A stretch of 64,000 nt of DNA from UBA2093 sp044340485. Lineage in GTDB: Bacteria; Actinomycetota; Acidimicrobiia; Acidimicrobiales; Ilumatobacteraceae. Made by a program: the position numbers and the translations under genes. Of the stretch, positions 16,567-24,983 are shown piece after piece. The notes beneath the pieces are model-generated. The model made no database searches and was not told the DNA's origin. It saw only the letters and a list, made by a program, of their open reading frames with translations. Where the stretch lies: assembly GCA_044340485.1 (NCBI GenBank), contig JBIITN010000007.1, positions 1 to 64,000 on the forward strand, read 5' to 3'. How positions within the stretch are numbered: the stretch's first letter is position 1; the number at the start of each line of letters is the position of its first letter.

Positions 16567-17678
16567 CCGCCACAGTTTCCCACCACGTCTATGAAGCCCG
16601 CATTGATCGGGTGAGATCGGTCATGGCTGCGCGCGGTATCGATGCGCTGCTCTTATCGGTGGGACATGACCTTCCGTATCTTGCTGGCTACCACGCCATG
16701 CCACTGGAACGTCTCACAATGTTTGTATTGCCGCGCGATGGACACGCGTCGCTCATCATCCCAAAACTTGAGGCACCTCGCGTTGTGGAGATGCCCAGTG
16801 TTTTTTCATTGTTGCCGTGGGGCGAAACCGAAGATCCTGTTGCGCTCACACATAAATGTTTGGGTGCCGCGCAGAAAATTGCAGTCGGTGATCAGATGTG
16901 GGCGCGATTCCTCGTGGAGTTATTAGCTGTACGCCCTGGCGCAACTTACGTGCGTGCACAACAAGTAATGAGCGCACTGCGCGCCACAAAAGATCAGGCC
17001 GAAATAGATGCACTAATTGCAGTTGGTGCTGCAGCAGATCGCGTCGCAATGCAGTTGCAATCCGGTGACATCCCACTTCTTGGACGAACTGAAGCACAGG
17101 TCTCTGCCGACATTTCCGCGCGTCTCATTGCTGAAGGACACGACAAAGTGAACTTTGCAATTGTGGCTGCAGGAGAAAATGCTGCTAGCCCGCATCACCA
17201 TCCTGGGTCACGAATCATTCAACGAGATGAGATCGTGTTATGCGACTTTGGTGGCACCATGAACGGCTATTGCAGCGACATCACGCGATGCGTATATCTC
17301 GGGGACATCCCCACTGATGTGGCTGATGCGTACGCGGTACTCAAAACGGCACAAGCCACGGGAGTTTCATCGGCTGTGGTTGGTCAGACCTGCGAGTCTG
17401 TCGATGCACGAACTCGGGCTGTCATTGAACAGGCCGGGTACGGCGACTATTTCGTGCACCGCACTGGTCACGGAATCGGCATGGAAGAGCACGAGGACCC
17501 CTACATGGTCTCGGGCAATACCGAGATCATTGCTGCGGGTCATGCTTTTAGCGTGGAACCGGGCATCTACATCCCTGGCAAGTGGGGTATGCGTCTTGAA
17601 GACATCGTGGTGGCCACAGATGCCGGTCCGTTGCCCATGAACAAGGTCAATCATGACCTTGTTGCGATTCACGCCTAA
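16563..17678 (+). CDS. M24-family Xaa-Pro aminopeptidase-like protein
   Basis: A 371-residue pita-bread metallopeptidase. After a creatinase-like N-terminal domain (about 1-135), the five metal ligands are present: Asp228 (LCDFGG), Asp239 (CSDITR), His303 (RTGHGIG), Glu332 (SVEPGIY) and Glu346 (RLEDIV). The expected reaction is removal of an N-terminal residue before proline, or a related C-N cleavage. The ATG overlaps the stop of the lipB-lipA fusion, so it is translated with the lipoylation operon, although a functional link is not evident. Confidence 0.9.
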   Translation: MTATVSHHVYEARIDRVRSVMAARGIDALLLSVGHDLPYLAGYHAMPLERLTMFVLPRDGHASLIIPKLEAPRVVEMPSVFSLLPWGETEDPVALTHKCLGAAQKIAVGDQMWARFLVELLAVRPGATYVRAQQVMSALRATKDQAEIDALIAVGAAADRVAMQLQSGDIPLLGRTEAQVSADISARLIAEGHDKVNFAIVAAGENAASPHHHPGSRIIQRDEIVLCDFGGTMNGYCSDITRCVYLGDIPTDVADAYAVLKTAQATGVSSAVVGQTCESVDARTRAVIEQAGYGDYFVHRTGHGIGMEEHEDPYMVSGNTEIIAAGHAFSVEPGIYIPGKWGMRLEDIVVATDAGPLPMNKVNHDLVAIHA

Positions 17679-17704
17679 TCTGTCATTCAACGAAGGAGGG
17701 CGTG

Positions 17705-19420
17705 ATGGCGCTTGATCTTGCAATCACAGGTGGCACAGTTGTCGACGGAACCGGCAGCGCGCCACGGCGTGCTGATGTCGGTGTCGCAAACGGAAAGGTT
17801 GTCGAAATCGGCACCTTATCTGACACAGCTGCTCAGACAATTGACGCAACTGATCTAGTGGTGAGCCCCGGCTTCATTGACCTACACACTCACTACGACG
17901 CGCAAGCTTTTTGGGATCCCACGCTTAGTCCGTCGCCGATGCATGGAGTGACCACCGTGATCGGTGGTAACTGCGGCTTTACGATTGCACCACTGACACC
18001 AGAAGATGGTGAATATCTCATGCGCATGCTGGCCCGCGTTGAAGGCATGCCACTTGAGTCGCTGGAAAAAGGTGTTCCATGGAATTGGTCGAGCACAAAG
18101 GAATATCTCGACACTCTTGATGGAACGTTGATGCCAAACGCCGGATTCTTGGTGGGACACAGTGCGTTACGCCGTGTCGTGATGCATGACGATGCCAACC
18201 AACGCGAAGCAACGCCAGAAGAAGTCGACAAGATGGTCGCACTTTTGCGCGAAGGGCTGCGTGCAGGTGGACTCGGTTTTTCATCAACGTGGTCGCCAAG
18301 TCACAACGATCACACCGGTCGCCCTGTTCCATCTCGTGTTGGTTCACGAGAAGAACTGTTAGCTCTGTGTGCAGAAGTGCGCAATCACGAGGGAACAACA
18401 CTTGAGTTCATCCCTGCTGTTGGCAAATTTTCTGAAGAAGTATTTGAATTAATGGGAGACATGAGCGCTGCTGCTAATCGCCCATTGAATTGGAATCTAT
18501 TGCAGGTGTATGAGCAGAACTGGGACTTGGTGCAACATCAACTTGCAGGTTTTGACATCGCGGCAAAACGCGGTGGACACGTACTTGCATTGACATTGCC
18601 AGATACGTTCCGTTTGCGCCTGAATTTCAAGAGCGGTTTTATTCTCGACATTCTTCCTGGTTGGGACGAGCTTATGGCGTTGCCCGACGAGCAGAAGTTG
18701 GCGATGTTGCGAGATCCACAGGAACGTCAGCGCATGAATGATCTTGCACAAACTGCCCCCGATGCGGTTCGAGCGATCGGTAATTGGGCCTCGTACATCA
18801 TTCTCGAAACGTTCACAGACAAGTGGAAAAAATACGAAGGACGCATCGTTGGCGAAGTTGCAAAAGAGTTGGGTGCTAATCCGTGGGATCTTTTGTGCGA
18901 CATCGTGATTGATGACAATTTGAATACAGTGATTGCAAATCAAGACCGTGGGCAAAGTGAAAACACATGGAAAAAGCGTGTGGAAGTGTGGCGTGACCAT
19001 CGCGCAGTTGTTGGTGCCAGTGATGCTGGCGCGCACCTCGACATGATTGACAGTTATGCGTTCTCCACCACGATGTTGGCTCGTGCTGTTCGTGAGCATG
19101 AGTTAATGCCTTTGGAAGAAGCCGTGTATCACCTCACTGATCGTCCGGCACGTTTGTACGGATTGAACAATCGTGGTCGTGTAGAAAACGGTTTTGCGGC
19201 CGACATCACAATCTTTGATCCAAAGACTGTCGGTCCTGGTCCTGCACAGATGCGATTTGATTTGCCCGGTGGCGCCGGACGTGTGTACGGCGAATCCATT
19301 GGAGTTGAACATGTCATTGTTAATGGTGTTCCATGCGTACATGACAACACCGCTCTTGATGTTCGCCCTGGCACATTGTTGCGTTCGGGCCGAGATACAT
19401 CAACAGTGACTGCCCAGTGA
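17705..19420 (+). CDS. N-acyl-D-amino-acid deacylase-family amidohydrolase
   Basis: A 571-residue amidohydrolase-superfamily protein resembling D-aminoacylases. The metal-binding His61-x-His63 lies in DLHTHYDAQAFWDP. Cys90 in GGNCGFTIAP sits in the position that bridges metal in D-aminoacylase. A later SDAGAHLDM carries the catalytic Asp, and HSALRR is also conserved in the family. It is larger than typical 480-residue D-aminoacylases, as in many actinobacterial copies of uncertain substrate. A strong GAAGGAGG precedes the start; ATG 17705 is chosen over GTG 17702. The stop overlaps the next start (GTGA). Confidence 0.85.
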   Translation: MALDLAITGGTVVDGTGSAPRRADVGVANGKVVEIGTLSDTAAQTIDATDLVVSPGFIDLHTHYDAQAFWDPTLSPSPMHGVTTVIGGNCGFTIAPLTPEDGEYLMRMLARVEGMPLESLEKGVPWNWSSTKEYLDTLDGTLMPNAGFLVGHSALRRVVMHDDANQREATPEEVDKMVALLREGLRAGGLGFSSTWSPSHNDHTGRPVPSRVGSREELLALCAEVRNHEGTTLEFIPAVGKFSEEVFELMGDMSAAANRPLNWNLLQVYEQNWDLVQHQLAGFDIAAKRGGHVLALTLPDTFRLRLNFKSGFILDILPGWDELMALPDEQKLAMLRDPQERQRMNDLAQTAPDAVRAIGNWASYIILETFTDKWKKYEGRIVGEVAKELGANPWDLLCDIVIDDNLNTVIANQDRGQSENTWKKRVEVWRDHRAVVGASDAGAHLDMIDSYAFSTTMLARAVREHELMPLEEAVYHLTDRPARLYGLNNRGRVENGFAADITIFDPKTVGPGPAQMRFDLPGGAGRVYGESIGVEHVIVNGVPCVHDNTALDVRPGTLLRSGRDTSTVTAQ

Positions 19421-20151
19421 TCCGCCTCGACGCGGCAACCGTCTTGTTGCAGTGGGCAACGGGCGGCTTGTTTTTCTTATGGTTCACCACGCGCCGTCAC
19501 GAGATTGGCGCTGGATATGGATGGCTCTTGCGTGGTTCGTATGCGGTGATCGCAGTTGGAGGTGTCGCAGCCGCCATTGCCGTTGATTTTGTTCCTGTGC
19601 GCGACATTGCAGCAGTCACGCTTGTTGTGGTGGCGCTCGCAACATTGCGTCGTAAAAACCCTGTGTGGGATCTGCCCGCACCATTGATTGGACTTGTCGG
19701 AATCATTGCGGCAGCATTTGATTCAACTTCTGGAACATCGGACACGATCGTGTCTTTGTTGCGGATAGTGATTGGTGCTGCTTTTCTTGGTGCAGTCAGT
19801 GACACGATGCTGCTTGGACATTGGTATCTCGTTCAACCAGGACTGCCGCGCAAGTTGTTGAATGAGATGGTGAACGCAACTTTGTGGATCTTGCCGTTTG
19901 AGACAGTGGCGCTTCTATTGCCCACCGGCATGATCAGTGTTTTCAATGGCTCCGTGGACGATGGATGGAATGGCACGCTTGGTTGGTTCTGGATTGCTTG
20001 CGTTGTGACAACGGGCGCACTTGGATTTGTGACAAAGGCTGCGCTGAAAGAGCGCAGTTATGCAGCGGTGATGGCTGCGACCGGGCTGATGTATTTGGCG
20101 ATCCTCACGGCATTTGGCACCGATCTCGTCGCACGAGCGGTTCTCGCCTAG
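19417..20151 (+). CDS. multi-pass membrane protein of unknown function
   Basis: A 244-residue protein with about seven hydrophobic helices (for example TVLLQWATGGLFFLWF, YAVIAVGGVAAAIAV, LIGLVGIIAAAF, GLMYLAILTAFG). The central LGHWYLVQPGLPRKLLNEM, with a His-Trp-Tyr, is a possible conserved loop. The GTG start overlaps the upstream amidohydrolase stop by 4 bp, so they form one unit. I do not recognise the family and infer no function; helix number is by eye. Confidence 0.75.
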   Translation: MIRLDAATVLLQWATGGLFFLWFTTRRHEIGAGYGWLLRGSYAVIAVGGVAAAIAVDFVPVRDIAAVTLVVVALATLRRKNPVWDLPAPLIGLVGIIAAAFDSTSGTSDTIVSLLRIVIGAAFLGAVSDTMLLGHWYLVQPGLPRKLLNEMVNATLWILPFETVALLLPTGMISVFNGSVDDGWNGTLGWFWIACVVTTGALGFVTKAALKERSYAAVMAATGLMYLAILTAFGTDLVARAVLA

Positions 20152-20161
20152 ATTCTCATGC

Positions 20162-21319
20162 GTGGATTTTTTTGAACGCACCGTATACAGCGACGATCAC
20201 GAGCAGTTTCGTCGGTCCTTTCGTCAGTGGGTTGACAAAGAGGTAATGCCCAACCACCTTGAGTGGGAAAAAAATGGCATCACCCCGAGAGATATTTGGA
20301 TTGAGGCAGGCAAGCACGGCTTTCTTGGCTACAACGTTCCCGAAAATTATGGCGGCGGTGGAAGCGATGATTTTCGTTTCGGCGCCATCATGCAAGAAGA
20401 GGTGTCAGATACTGGGGCGATTGGAAGCCTAAATGGCATGACCTTGCACAATGACATTGTCTTGCCGTATTACCTCGAGTTAGCAAACGATGAACAGAAG
20501 CAGCGCTGGTTACCGAAGATGGTGACGGGCGAGCTCATTGGCGCACTTGCGATCACCGAGCCAAATACGGGTAGTGACGTGGCGGGTGTTCGTACTACAG
20601 CGGTTCGCAAGGGCGACGTGTGGGTAGTAAACGGTGCCAAGACATTCATCTCTAATGGCATTAACTCAGACCTTGTTATCACGGTATGTCGTACTGACCC
20701 CGAGGCTGGCCATCGTGGCTTCACTTTGCTCATTCTTGAGCGAGGAATGAAGGGCTTCGAGCGCGGACGTAATCTCGACAAATTGGGCATGCACGCTCAA
20801 GACACCGCAGAGTTGTCTTTCACCGACGTTGAAGTGCCGATGGAAAACATGTTGGGTCATGAAGGTGCGGGATTTACCTACCTCATGCAGAACCTGGCAC
20901 AAGAGCGTCTCAGCATTGCAGTAGGTGGCGTGTCTGTTGCCGCAGCAGCGCTGCGATGGACGCTTGAGTACACCAAGGAACGCAAGGCCTTTGGCCAATC
21001 AATTGCACAGTTCCAAAACTCGAAGTTCTTGTTGGCAGAGTTGGCAACCGAGATTCAAGCGAGCAAGACTTACATTGATCGTTGCATCGAATTGCATGCC
21101 GAACAAAAATTGACGGCAGAACAAGCAGCGGCTGCAAAGTTCTGGGCAACCGAACTACAAAATCGAGTAGTAGATCGCTGTCTGCAATTGCACGGTGGAT
21201 ACGGCTACATGATGGAGTATCCGATTGCGCGTGCCTGGGCTGACAGTCGAATTCAAACTATTTACGGTGGCACAAGCGAGATCATGAAAGAAATCGTTGG
21301 GCGCAGCCTCACTCGATAA
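20162..21319 (+). CDS. acyl-CoA dehydrogenase
   Basis: A 385-residue FAD-dependent acyl-CoA dehydrogenase that would make the first double bond in beta-oxidation. Family markers include AITEPNTGSDVAGVRTTA and GAKTFISNG, then ERLSIAVGG, QLHGGYGYMMEYP and the C-terminal IQTIYGGTSEIMKEI. The last motif has Gly where medium-chain enzymes carry the catalytic Glu. This is as in long-chain and isovaleryl-type enzymes, which use a Glu earlier in the chain. GTG at 20162 is preferred because the family begins MDFFERTVYS; longer frames run into the upstream gene. A thioesterase gene follows after 3 bp. Confidence 0.92.
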   Translation: MDFFERTVYSDDHEQFRRSFRQWVDKEVMPNHLEWEKNGITPRDIWIEAGKHGFLGYNVPENYGGGGSDDFRFGAIMQEEVSDTGAIGSLNGMTLHNDIVLPYYLELANDEQKQRWLPKMVTGELIGALAITEPNTGSDVAGVRTTAVRKGDVWVVNGAKTFISNGINSDLVITVCRTDPEAGHRGFTLLILERGMKGFERGRNLDKLGMHAQDTAELSFTDVEVPMENMLGHEGAGFTYLMQNLAQERLSIAVGGVSVAAAALRWTLEYTKERKAFGQSIAQFQNSKFLLAELATEIQASKTYIDRCIELHAEQKLTAEQAAAAKFWATELQNRVVDRCLQLHGGYGYMMEYPIARAWADSRIQTIYGGTSEIMKEIVGRSLTR

Positions 21320-21322
21320 CGA

Positions 21323-22186
21323 ATGGACACTCGCGCCTTTCTTGGTCTCACCGCAACACACAACCCATACCGGTGGTCTTTGCCGGTTGAGCGACGTATT
21401 TCAACCAGTGGCAATTTCTTATTTGGTGGGTGTGCATTAGGCGCAGCGGTGTCGGCAATTGAACAAACGACGGGCCGTACGTGTGTGTGGACAACCGCGC
21501 AGTATCTCAGTTACGCGCGCCCAGGAGAAGTGATGGACATCGACGTCATCGTCGCCGTCGAAGGCAACCAGATCACGCAAGCGCGTGCAATCGGTCATGT
21601 TGGTGAACGCGAGATCATCACGGTGAATGCCGCATTGGGTAGCCGAGATTTTCCGCATGCAGCACAGTTTGTGACCATGCCTGAGGTGCCACGACCCGAA
21701 AATTGCAAACGCCGAGAGACTCTCGCACGCCACCGAGGCACTTTTCACGAATCTCTCGAGGAGCGCAACGTGAAGATTCGCTCCGAACGCGATCGCGATG
21801 AGACATTGGGTGATGGCCGGTCAATCATGTGGGCTCGAATTCCATCAGTGATTGATGGTGTCGACGCTGCGGTGCTAGCTGTTTTGGGAGATTTTGTCCC
21901 AATGGCAGTGGGAGAGGCCCTCGGCATCATCGGTGGTGGTAATTCACTCGACAACACCTTGCGTGTGGCCCATTTGGTGCCAACTGAGTATGTGTTGCTC
22001 GACATCCACGTTCACACAGTGCAGAACGGTTTTGGGCATGGAACTGTGCATATGTTCGCTGAAGATGGAACACTGATGGCTATCGCTAGTCAAAGTTGCA
22101 TCGTGAGAAAATACGATCCAGTAAAACATGGTCCGCTCAATCATGATTCGATCACGCAAGAGAGCACACAGGGGGAAAAGTCATGA
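21323..22186 (+). CDS. TesB-like acyl-CoA thioesterase
   Basis: A 287-residue double hot-dog protein resembling acyl-CoA thioesterase II, which releases free acids from acyl-CoA. Two repeats are seen: an N-terminal half with GNFLFGGCALGAAVSAIEQ and TAQYLSYARPGE, and a C-terminal half with GGGNSLDNTLRVAH. The latter has the Asp/Thr pair, followed by Gln in IASQSCIVR. These correspond to the Asp-Thr/Ser-Gln catalytic network of TesB. It lies 3 bp after an acyl-CoA dehydrogenase and overlaps an LLM oxidoreductase start, implying one lipid-catabolic operon. Confidence 0.85.
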   Translation: MDTRAFLGLTATHNPYRWSLPVERRISTSGNFLFGGCALGAAVSAIEQTTGRTCVWTTAQYLSYARPGEVMDIDVIVAVEGNQITQARAIGHVGEREIITVNAALGSRDFPHAAQFVTMPEVPRPENCKRRETLARHRGTFHESLEERNVKIRSERDRDETLGDGRSIMWARIPSVIDGVDAAVLAVLGDFVPMAVGEALGIIGGGNSLDNTLRVAHLVPTEYVLLDIHVHTVQNGFGHGTVHMFAEDGTLMAIASQSCIVRKYDPVKHGPLNHDSITQESTQGEKS

Positions 22187-23193
22187 ACGCATACGGTGCA
22201 AAGTCACACGATGGGATGCCCGTGCGTCCAGGAATGACGGTGCCACTTCCAGGGCATCTACATTCGCACCGTGACAAACTCATCGAACTAGCCGACATGG
22301 GATACACCGATATTTGGTCTGGTGAAGCAGATGGTGCAGATGGTTTGACGCCGCTCATCCTTGCCGCAGCTTGGGAGCCACGACTTCGATTGGGGACAGC
22401 AATCCTGCCCGCATACACCCGTAGTCCGGCATGTTTTGCTCAATCGGTGGCGTCACTTGCTGACGCTGCGCCGGGCCGTTTTGCTGTGGGCATCGGTTCA
22501 TCCAGCAACATCATTGTCGAGAAATGGAACGGCGTTCCTTTTGAGGAGCCGTACAAAAAGACTCGTGACATTGTGCGTTTTCTCCAAGATGCATTCACGG
22601 GGGAAAAGGTGTCAAAGCAATACGACACTTTCAAGGTTGATGGTTTTCGTCTTGGCGTTCGCATGGAACAAAAACCACCAATCTTGGTGGCGGCACTGCG
22701 CGAGGGAATGTTGCGCTTGGCGGCACGTGAAGCAGATGGCACCATCATCAACTGGTTGTCGGCAGAAGACGTCACAAAAGTTGCAGAAGTTGTGCGTGGA
22801 GCGGCAGGCGGAATTCCGAAAGAAATTGTGTGCCGCATCTTTGTGTGTCCAAGTGAGAATGCTGAACAAGTGCGCAATGCCGCACGTTTTGCCATTGCGG
22901 CGTATCTCAATGTCCCGGTGTATGCAGCGTTTCATGCATGGCTCGGGCGTGGCGATGAACTAAAGCCAATGTGGGACAACTGGAAAGCAGGCGATCGAAA
23001 AGCGGCATTGGCAGCTATCCCCGACAGCATTGTTGACGAACTGATTATTCACGGACCTGCTGATTATTGCCGCGATCGTATTCGTCAGTACTTTGACAAC
23101 GGAGTTACTACGTCCACACTTGCGATCATGCCGTTTGATCCCGCACTGGATTATTGGCAAGCAGTGAAATCTGTATCGCCAGCGGCGCACTAA
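22183..23193 (+). CDS. LLM-class (F420-type) oxidoreductase
   Basis: A 336-residue luciferase-like TIM-barrel oxidoreductase. Features are an early LADMGYTDIWSGE, RLGTAILPAYTRSPACFAQSVASL (the conserved cis-peptide strand region), GRFAVGIGSSSN and GPADYCRDRIRQYFDNGV. The family in actinobacteria generally uses coenzyme F420, sometimes FMN. The ATG overlaps the thioesterase stop by 4 bp and GGGGGAAAAG precedes it. Co-transcription with an acyl-CoA dehydrogenase and thioesterase suggests a role in lipid or sterol-like substrate turnover, but the substrate cannot be read from the sequence. Confidence 0.88.
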   Translation: MNAYGAKSHDGMPVRPGMTVPLPGHLHSHRDKLIELADMGYTDIWSGEADGADGLTPLILAAAWEPRLRLGTAILPAYTRSPACFAQSVASLADAAPGRFAVGIGSSSNIIVEKWNGVPFEEPYKKTRDIVRFLQDAFTGEKVSKQYDTFKVDGFRLGVRMEQKPPILVAALREGMLRLAAREADGTIINWLSAEDVTKVAEVVRGAAGGIPKEIVCRIFVCPSENAEQVRNAARFAIAAYLNVPVYAAFHAWLGRGDELKPMWDNWKAGDRKAALAAIPDSIVDELIIHGPADYCRDRIRQYFDNGVTTSTLAIMPFDPALDYWQAVKSVSPAAH

Positions 23194-23226
23194 TCCTGTC
23201 ACTCCGACTGCATTGACGAGGTAAAC

Positions 23227-24981
23227 GTGTCCGGTGAAGAACTGCGCGCAAATTGGCGCGTGCTACTGACCGAATTACGTCGTCAGAAAAAGGGACTTCT
23301 CATCGGCGTTGCCATCGGCCTCGCTTGGAGCGTTGGCAAAATCGCAGTTCCTCAATTGACGCGATTGGCGATCGATAAAGGCATCGTCGGTAACGGATCT
23401 CTGACCTTATGGACTCTGCTCATTCTTTCGGCGGCGACTATTGCTGGGATATTTGCGGGAATGCGTCGCTTTTACGCATTTCGAGAAAGTCGATTAACCG
23501 AAACTGTGTTGCGCGAGCGTTTGTTTGAGCACATCCAGCGCCTGCACATTGGTTATCACGATCGTGCGCAAACTGGACAGTTGATGAGCCGCGCCTCAAG
23601 TGATCTATCACTTGTACAGGCCTTCGTGGTGATGATCCCATTAACTCTGTCGAATGTGGCGATGGTAGTAGCAGTGGTGATCATCTTGCTGATCTCGGAT
23701 CCGTTTCTTGCTGTGATAGCACTCGCACCGTTGCCTCTTATTAATGTCGCCGCGAGACAGTTCTCGTTGCGCATACATCCGGCGGTAATGGCTGTACAGC
23801 AGGAACAGGCGCAATTGGCTGGTGTCGTGGAAGAAACCGTGTCCGGCGTACGAGTGGTAAAAGGATTTGGTGCCGAAGATGTTCAGGCCCGCAAACTGGA
23901 AACTGAAGCAAACGACATTCAAAAAGTATCTATGGACGCGGCTCGTATCCGTAGCGCTTTTTTACCGGCAATCGATCTTTTGCCGTCAATCGGTTTAGTA
24001 GCGGTGCTTGGCATTGGTGGTCATCGTGTAATGAACGGAGACATGACACTTGGTGGTCTCGTCGCGTTCAATACCTATCTCACTCTTCTTATTTGGCCGT
24101 TGCGCACGATTGGTATGACTGTCGCGTTAGCTCAACGCGCATCAACTGCTCTTATTCGAGTGAATGAAGTGCTCTCGGAGCCATCTGTCATTGTTGATCC
24201 GGCGGTGCCACAGCATCTTCCTCAGCGACATGGTGTTGAACAAGTGGGATCTGTTGAATGCGATCGGGTGACATTTTCCTACGGCACCAATGACGCGCCC
24301 ATATTTTGCGATCTTTCATTGTCAATCGCAGCGGGAGAGTCGGTGGCAATCGTGGGGGGAACCGGTTCAGGCAAGTCCACCATTGCGCGATTGTTGGTGC
24401 GTTTTTATGATCCACAAAGTGGTGTTGTGCGTATTGACGGGATTGACGTGCGCGATCTTCCTGTTCGCGAAGTGAGGAGTGCCGTAGGCGTGGTGTTTGA
24501 AGACACTTTGCTGTTTTCTGATTCTGTGGCCGCAAATATCTCTTTTGCGCGTCCTGATACGTCGATGGAAGACATTGAACGCGCGGCGAAATTAGCGGGT
24601 GCTCACGAATTCATCTGTCAATTGCCAGAGGGGTACGACACACTGTTGGGAGAGCGTGGATACTCATTGTCTGGTGGGCAACGTCAACGTATTGCCATCG
24701 CACGCGCCATCGTTGCGGACCCGCGAATTCTTGTTCTTGATGATGCAACTTCAGCCGTGGATCCCAGCAAAGAACAGGAAATACGTGGCGCCTTAACCAC
24801 TGTGATGCAAGGGCGTACCACCATCGTGATCGCACATCGTCCGGCAACAATTCAACTGGCAGACCGCGTGGTTTTTCTCACAGACAACGGACAGGTACTG
24901 TCGGGCCAGCACGACGAACTCATTCGAGACAACGCTGAATATCGCAAGGTTCTGGCGACATTCGAAGAGGTTGGACAGTAG
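23227..24981 (+). CDS. ABC exporter half-transporter, degenerate-site subunit
   Basis: A 584-residue fused membrane/ATPase half-transporter: six helices in about 20-310, then the nucleotide-binding domain. Walker A GGTGSGKST is at 377-385 and the signature LSGGQ is canonical. However Walker B reads LVLDDATSAVD, with Asp replacing the catalytic Glu, and the Q-loop has Glu (VVFEDTLLF). This is the pattern of the degenerate subunit of heterodimeric exporters. GTG start preceded by GAGG. The partner gene follows after 2 bp. Substrate is unknown; drugs, lipids or peptides are typical. Confidence 0.93.
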   Translation: MSGEELRANWRVLLTELRRQKKGLLIGVAIGLAWSVGKIAVPQLTRLAIDKGIVGNGSLTLWTLLILSAATIAGIFAGMRRFYAFRESRLTETVLRERLFEHIQRLHIGYHDRAQTGQLMSRASSDLSLVQAFVVMIPLTLSNVAMVVAVVIILLISDPFLAVIALAPLPLINVAARQFSLRIHPAVMAVQQEQAQLAGVVEETVSGVRVVKGFGAEDVQARKLETEANDIQKVSMDAARIRSAFLPAIDLLPSIGLVAVLGIGGHRVMNGDMTLGGLVAFNTYLTLLIWPLRTIGMTVALAQRASTALIRVNEVLSEPSVIVDPAVPQHLPQRHGVEQVGSVECDRVTFSYGTNDAPIFCDLSLSIAAGESVAIVGGTGSGKSTIARLLVRFYDPQSGVVRIDGIDVRDLPVREVRSAVGVVFEDTLLFSDSVAANISFARPDTSMEDIERAAKLAGAHEFICQLPEGYDTLLGERGYSLSGGQRQRIAIARAIVADPRILVLDDATSAVDPSKEQEIRGALTTVMQGRTTIVIAHRPATIQLADRVVFLTDNGQVLSGQHDELIRDNAEYRKVLATFEEVGQ

Positions 24982-24983
24982 TC